From: Streptomyces sp. NRRL S-1022
Lineage (GTDB): Bacteria > Actinomycetota > Actinomycetes > Streptomycetales > Streptomycetaceae
Reading direction: 5' to 3'
Assembly (NCBI RefSeq): GCF_000720135.1
Contig: NZ_JOIU01000008.1
Coordinates: 1 to 64,000 of the forward strand
DNA length: 64,000 nt
Each line of letters starts with the position of its first letter. The first letter of the stretch is position 1. The notes beneath the pieces were generated by a model. The model did no database searches, was not told where the DNA came from, and saw only the letters and a list, made by a program, of their open reading frames with translations. A program made the translations under genes and the position numbers. Shown piece after piece: positions 62,282 through 64,000 of this stretch.

Positions 62282-63619
62282 TCAGGCGCGGAGGGCTTCG
62301 ACCGCCCGCGCGAGGGCCTGCGGCACGTCCGGTACGAGCGTGTGCGCCCCGTCGCGTACGACATGCCTGCCGCCCACGACCGTATGCCGTACGTCGGCCG
62401 CGCCCGCCGCGAAGACGGCCGTCTCGGCGCCCAGCCGGGGCAGCGGTCCGGCCGTCCTGACCGAGTCCAGGGCGATCGTCGTCAGGTCGGCGAGCGCGCC
62501 GGGTTCGATCCGGCCGGCCTCGTCCCAGCCGAGGGCGGCGTGGCCGTCGGCGGTGGCGGCCCGCAGCAGGGCGGCGGCCGTCCAGTGGCCGCGGGTGCGG
62601 GTGCGCAGCCTCTCGTTCAGCTCCATCGCGCGCGCCTCTTCGAGCAGGTCGATGACGGCGTGGCTGTCGGAGCCGAGGGAGAGCGGGGAGCCGGCCCGCT
62701 GGAGGGCGACGGCCGGCCCGATGCCGTCGGCCAGGTCCCGTTCGGTGGTGGGGCACATGCAGGTGCCGGTGCCCGAGCCGCCGAGCAGGGCGATGTCCTC
62801 GTCGGTGAGGTGGGTGCTGTGCACCCCGGTGGTGCGCGGTCCGAGCACGCCGTGGTCGGCGAGCAGCCGGGTGGGGGTGCGGCCGTGCGCGGCGAGGCAG
62901 GCGTCGTTCTCGGCGGTCTGCTCCGACAGGTGCACGTGCAGCGGGGCCCGCCGCTCCTGCGCCCAGCCCGCCACGGTCGCCAGCTGGGCGGCGGGCACGG
63001 CCCGTACCGAGTGGATCGCCGCCCCGATCCGTGCGTGGTCCCGCTCCTCGAGAACCGCACAGCGTGCCGCCCAGGCCTCCGCGCTGCCGTCGGAGAACCG
63101 CAGCTGGTGGGTGTCGGGGGCCTCGCCGAAGCCGGAGGAGAGGTAGCAGGTGTCGAGGAGGGTGATGCGGATGCCGGCCTCGGCGGCGGCCGCGATCAGC
63201 GCCTCGCCCATGGCGTTGGGGTCGGCGTAGGGGGTGCCGCCGGGGGCGTGGTGGACGTAGTGGAACTCGCCGACGCAGGTGATGCCGGCGAGGGCCATCT
63301 CGGCGTACACCGCGCGCGCCAGGGCGTGGTAGGTCTCCGGGGTCAGGCGGTCGGCGACGGAGTACATCACCTCGCGCCAGGTCCAGAAGGTTCCGGAGCC
63401 GACCTGGACCGTGCCGCGCAGCGCCCGGTGGAAGGCGTGGCTGTGGGCGTTGGCGAGCCCCGGCAGGGTCAGCCCGCGCAGCACCTCGGCGCCGGGCGGC
63501 GGGGCGGGCGTGCCGGTGCGGACGGCGCCGATCCGCCCGTCCGCGACCTCGACGCTCACCCCCGGCTCGACGTGGGTGCCGAGCCAGGCGTGCTCCAACC
63601 AGTAGGTTCCGTCGGTCAC
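62282..63619 (-). CDS. hutF: formimidoylglutamate deiminase
   Basis: This 445-residue amidohydrolase deiminates N-formimino-L-glutamate to N-formyl-L-glutamate. It has the zinc motif [45 protein letters not shown] and the catalytic Asp region [11 protein letters not shown]. The GTG start at 63619 overlaps the stop of the M20 gene as GTGA. The five-step histidine route that uses HutF then needs an N-formylglutamate amidohydrolase; no classical HutG gene is in the window. Confidence 0.96.
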   Translation of the reverse strand: MTDGTYWLEHAWLGTHVEPGVSVEVADGRIGAVRTGTPAPPPGAEVLRGLTLPGLANAHSHAFHRALRGTVQVGSGTFWTWREVMYSVADRLTPETYHALARAVYAEMALAGITCVGEFHYVHHAPGGTPYADPNAMGEALIAAAAEAGIRITLLDTCYLSSGFGEAPDTHQLRFSDGSAEAWAARCAVLEERDHARIGAAIHSVRAVPAAQLATVAGWAQERRAPLHVHLSEQTAENDACLAAHGRTPTRLLADHGVLGPRTTGVHSTHLTDEDIALLGGSGTGTCMCPTTERDLADGIGPAVALQRAGSPLSLGSDSHAVIDLLEEARAMELNERLRTRTRGHWTAAALLRAATADGHAALGWDEAGRIEPGALADLTTIALDSVRTAGPLPRLGAETAVFAAGAADVRHTVVGGRHVVRDGAHTLVPDVPQALARAVEALRA

Positions 63620-64000
63620 CTGCAGGCCAGCCCTTCCAGTACGTCGGCGAGTGCGTGCACCCCGGCCACGCAGTCGTCCTCGGCCGCGGACTCGGCCGGG
63701 GAGTGCGAGACTCCGGTGGGGTTGCGCACGAACAGCATGGCGGTCGGAATGCTCCCGGACAGGATCCCGGCGTCGTGTCCCGCGCCGGTGCCGAGGACGG
63801 GCACCGTCAGGCCGGTGTCCTTGCCGAGGATCCGGGCCAGTTCGTCCCGCAGGGCGTGGTCGAACTCCACGACCGGAGTGAAGGACTCCCGGACGACGTC
63901 GAGGTCGATGCCGTGCGCGGCGGCGTACTCCCGCGCGGCCTTCTCGACACCGCCCACCACCGTGTCCAGGGTCTCCTGGTCGGCGGCGCGGGAGTCGAGC
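63616..64000 (-). CDS. M20-family amidohydrolase (allantoate amidohydrolase-like), partial at 5' end
   Basis: The last 127 or so residues of an M20/allantoate-amidohydrolase-type enzyme are visible; the start lies beyond the right edge. The C-terminal metal-site motif [13 protein letters not shown] and [14 protein letters not shown] are characteristic. It is coupled to hutF by a GTGA overlap. The usual annotation would be allantoate amidohydrolase, but operon context suggests that it may hydrolyse N-formylglutamate, the product of HutF. Confidence 0.85.
   Translation of the reverse strand, partial: LDSRAADQETLDTVVGGVEKAAREYAAAHGIDLDVVRESFTPVVEFDHALRDELARILGKDTGLTVPVLGTGAGHDAGILSGSIPTAMLFVRNPTGVSHSPAESAAEDDCVAGVHALADVLEGLACR

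Overview
The window is high-GC chromosomal DNA from a Streptomyces species. The clearest markers are a WhiB developmental regulator whose 87 residues match, from memory, S. coelicolor WhiB, a five-member LytR-CpsA-Psr (LCP) cell-wall ligase cluster, coenzyme F420 genes, a SigB/SigF-family sigma factor with its partner-switching regulators, a class-E-type LAxTG sortase substrate, and frequent GTG starts with GTGA overlaps. Gene content resembles the S. coelicolor SCO3020-SCO3073 region. The block manA / SIS protein / manB / DUF3499 / whiB / fbiA-fbiB / manC / acyl-CoA dehydrogenase / purE-purK / gtrA also parallels the M. tuberculosis Rv3255c-Rv3277 region. I see no phage, insertion sequence, CRISPR array or tRNA; this looks like core chromosome.

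Layout. 1-262: leftward rRNA operon promoters, with the rRNA genes just outside the window. 326-9921: SpoIIM-like and RDD membrane proteins, a hypothetical protein, S-adenosylhomocysteine hydrolase, a fructose-type PTS permease preceded by an odd triple ribosome-binding-site repeat, a cation diffusion facilitator and mannose-6-phosphate isomerase. 10079-19983: a SIS protein, Trm112-like protein, phosphomannomutase, DUF3499, a degenerate zincin, a coupled secreted protein and giant glycosyltransferase, and whiB. 20403-24679: a cysteine-rich leader peptide followed by cysteine dioxygenase, F420 biosynthesis genes and a DNA glycosylase. 25189-38947: nucleotide-sugar pyrophosphorylase, PGRP amidase, TIGR03089 protein, five LCP proteins, a glycosyltransferase and a thioesterase. 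This block fits assembly and attachment of cell-envelope glycopolymers.

39007-52524: copper-storage protein, acyl-CoA dehydrogenase, UDP-glucose dehydrogenase, a CGNR regulator divergent from two VOC proteins, an active and an apparently dead membrane dipeptidase, purE-purK, GtrA, a two-component system and a POT peptide transporter. 52673-56632: a four-gene operon encoding two sortase-anchored surface proteins (LPQTG and LAETG) and two secreted or membrane partners. 56837-61073: anti-sigma kinase, STAS antagonist, sigma factor and a protein joining an ECF-sigma-like region to a zinc-finger, a membrane segment and a ricin lectin. 61086-64000: histidine utilisation genes hutI and hutF and an M20 amidohydrolase cut by the right edge.

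The most interesting signals are the leaderless poly-cysteine leader peptide upstream of cysteine dioxygenase (20403-20498), the tandem RBS-GTG mini-cistrons before the PTS gene (5281-5322), the pseudo-dipeptidase, the sigma-like/zinc-finger/lectin fusion, the two-sortase-substrate operon, and short tandem duplications that recur at gene 3' ends and often include the stop codon.
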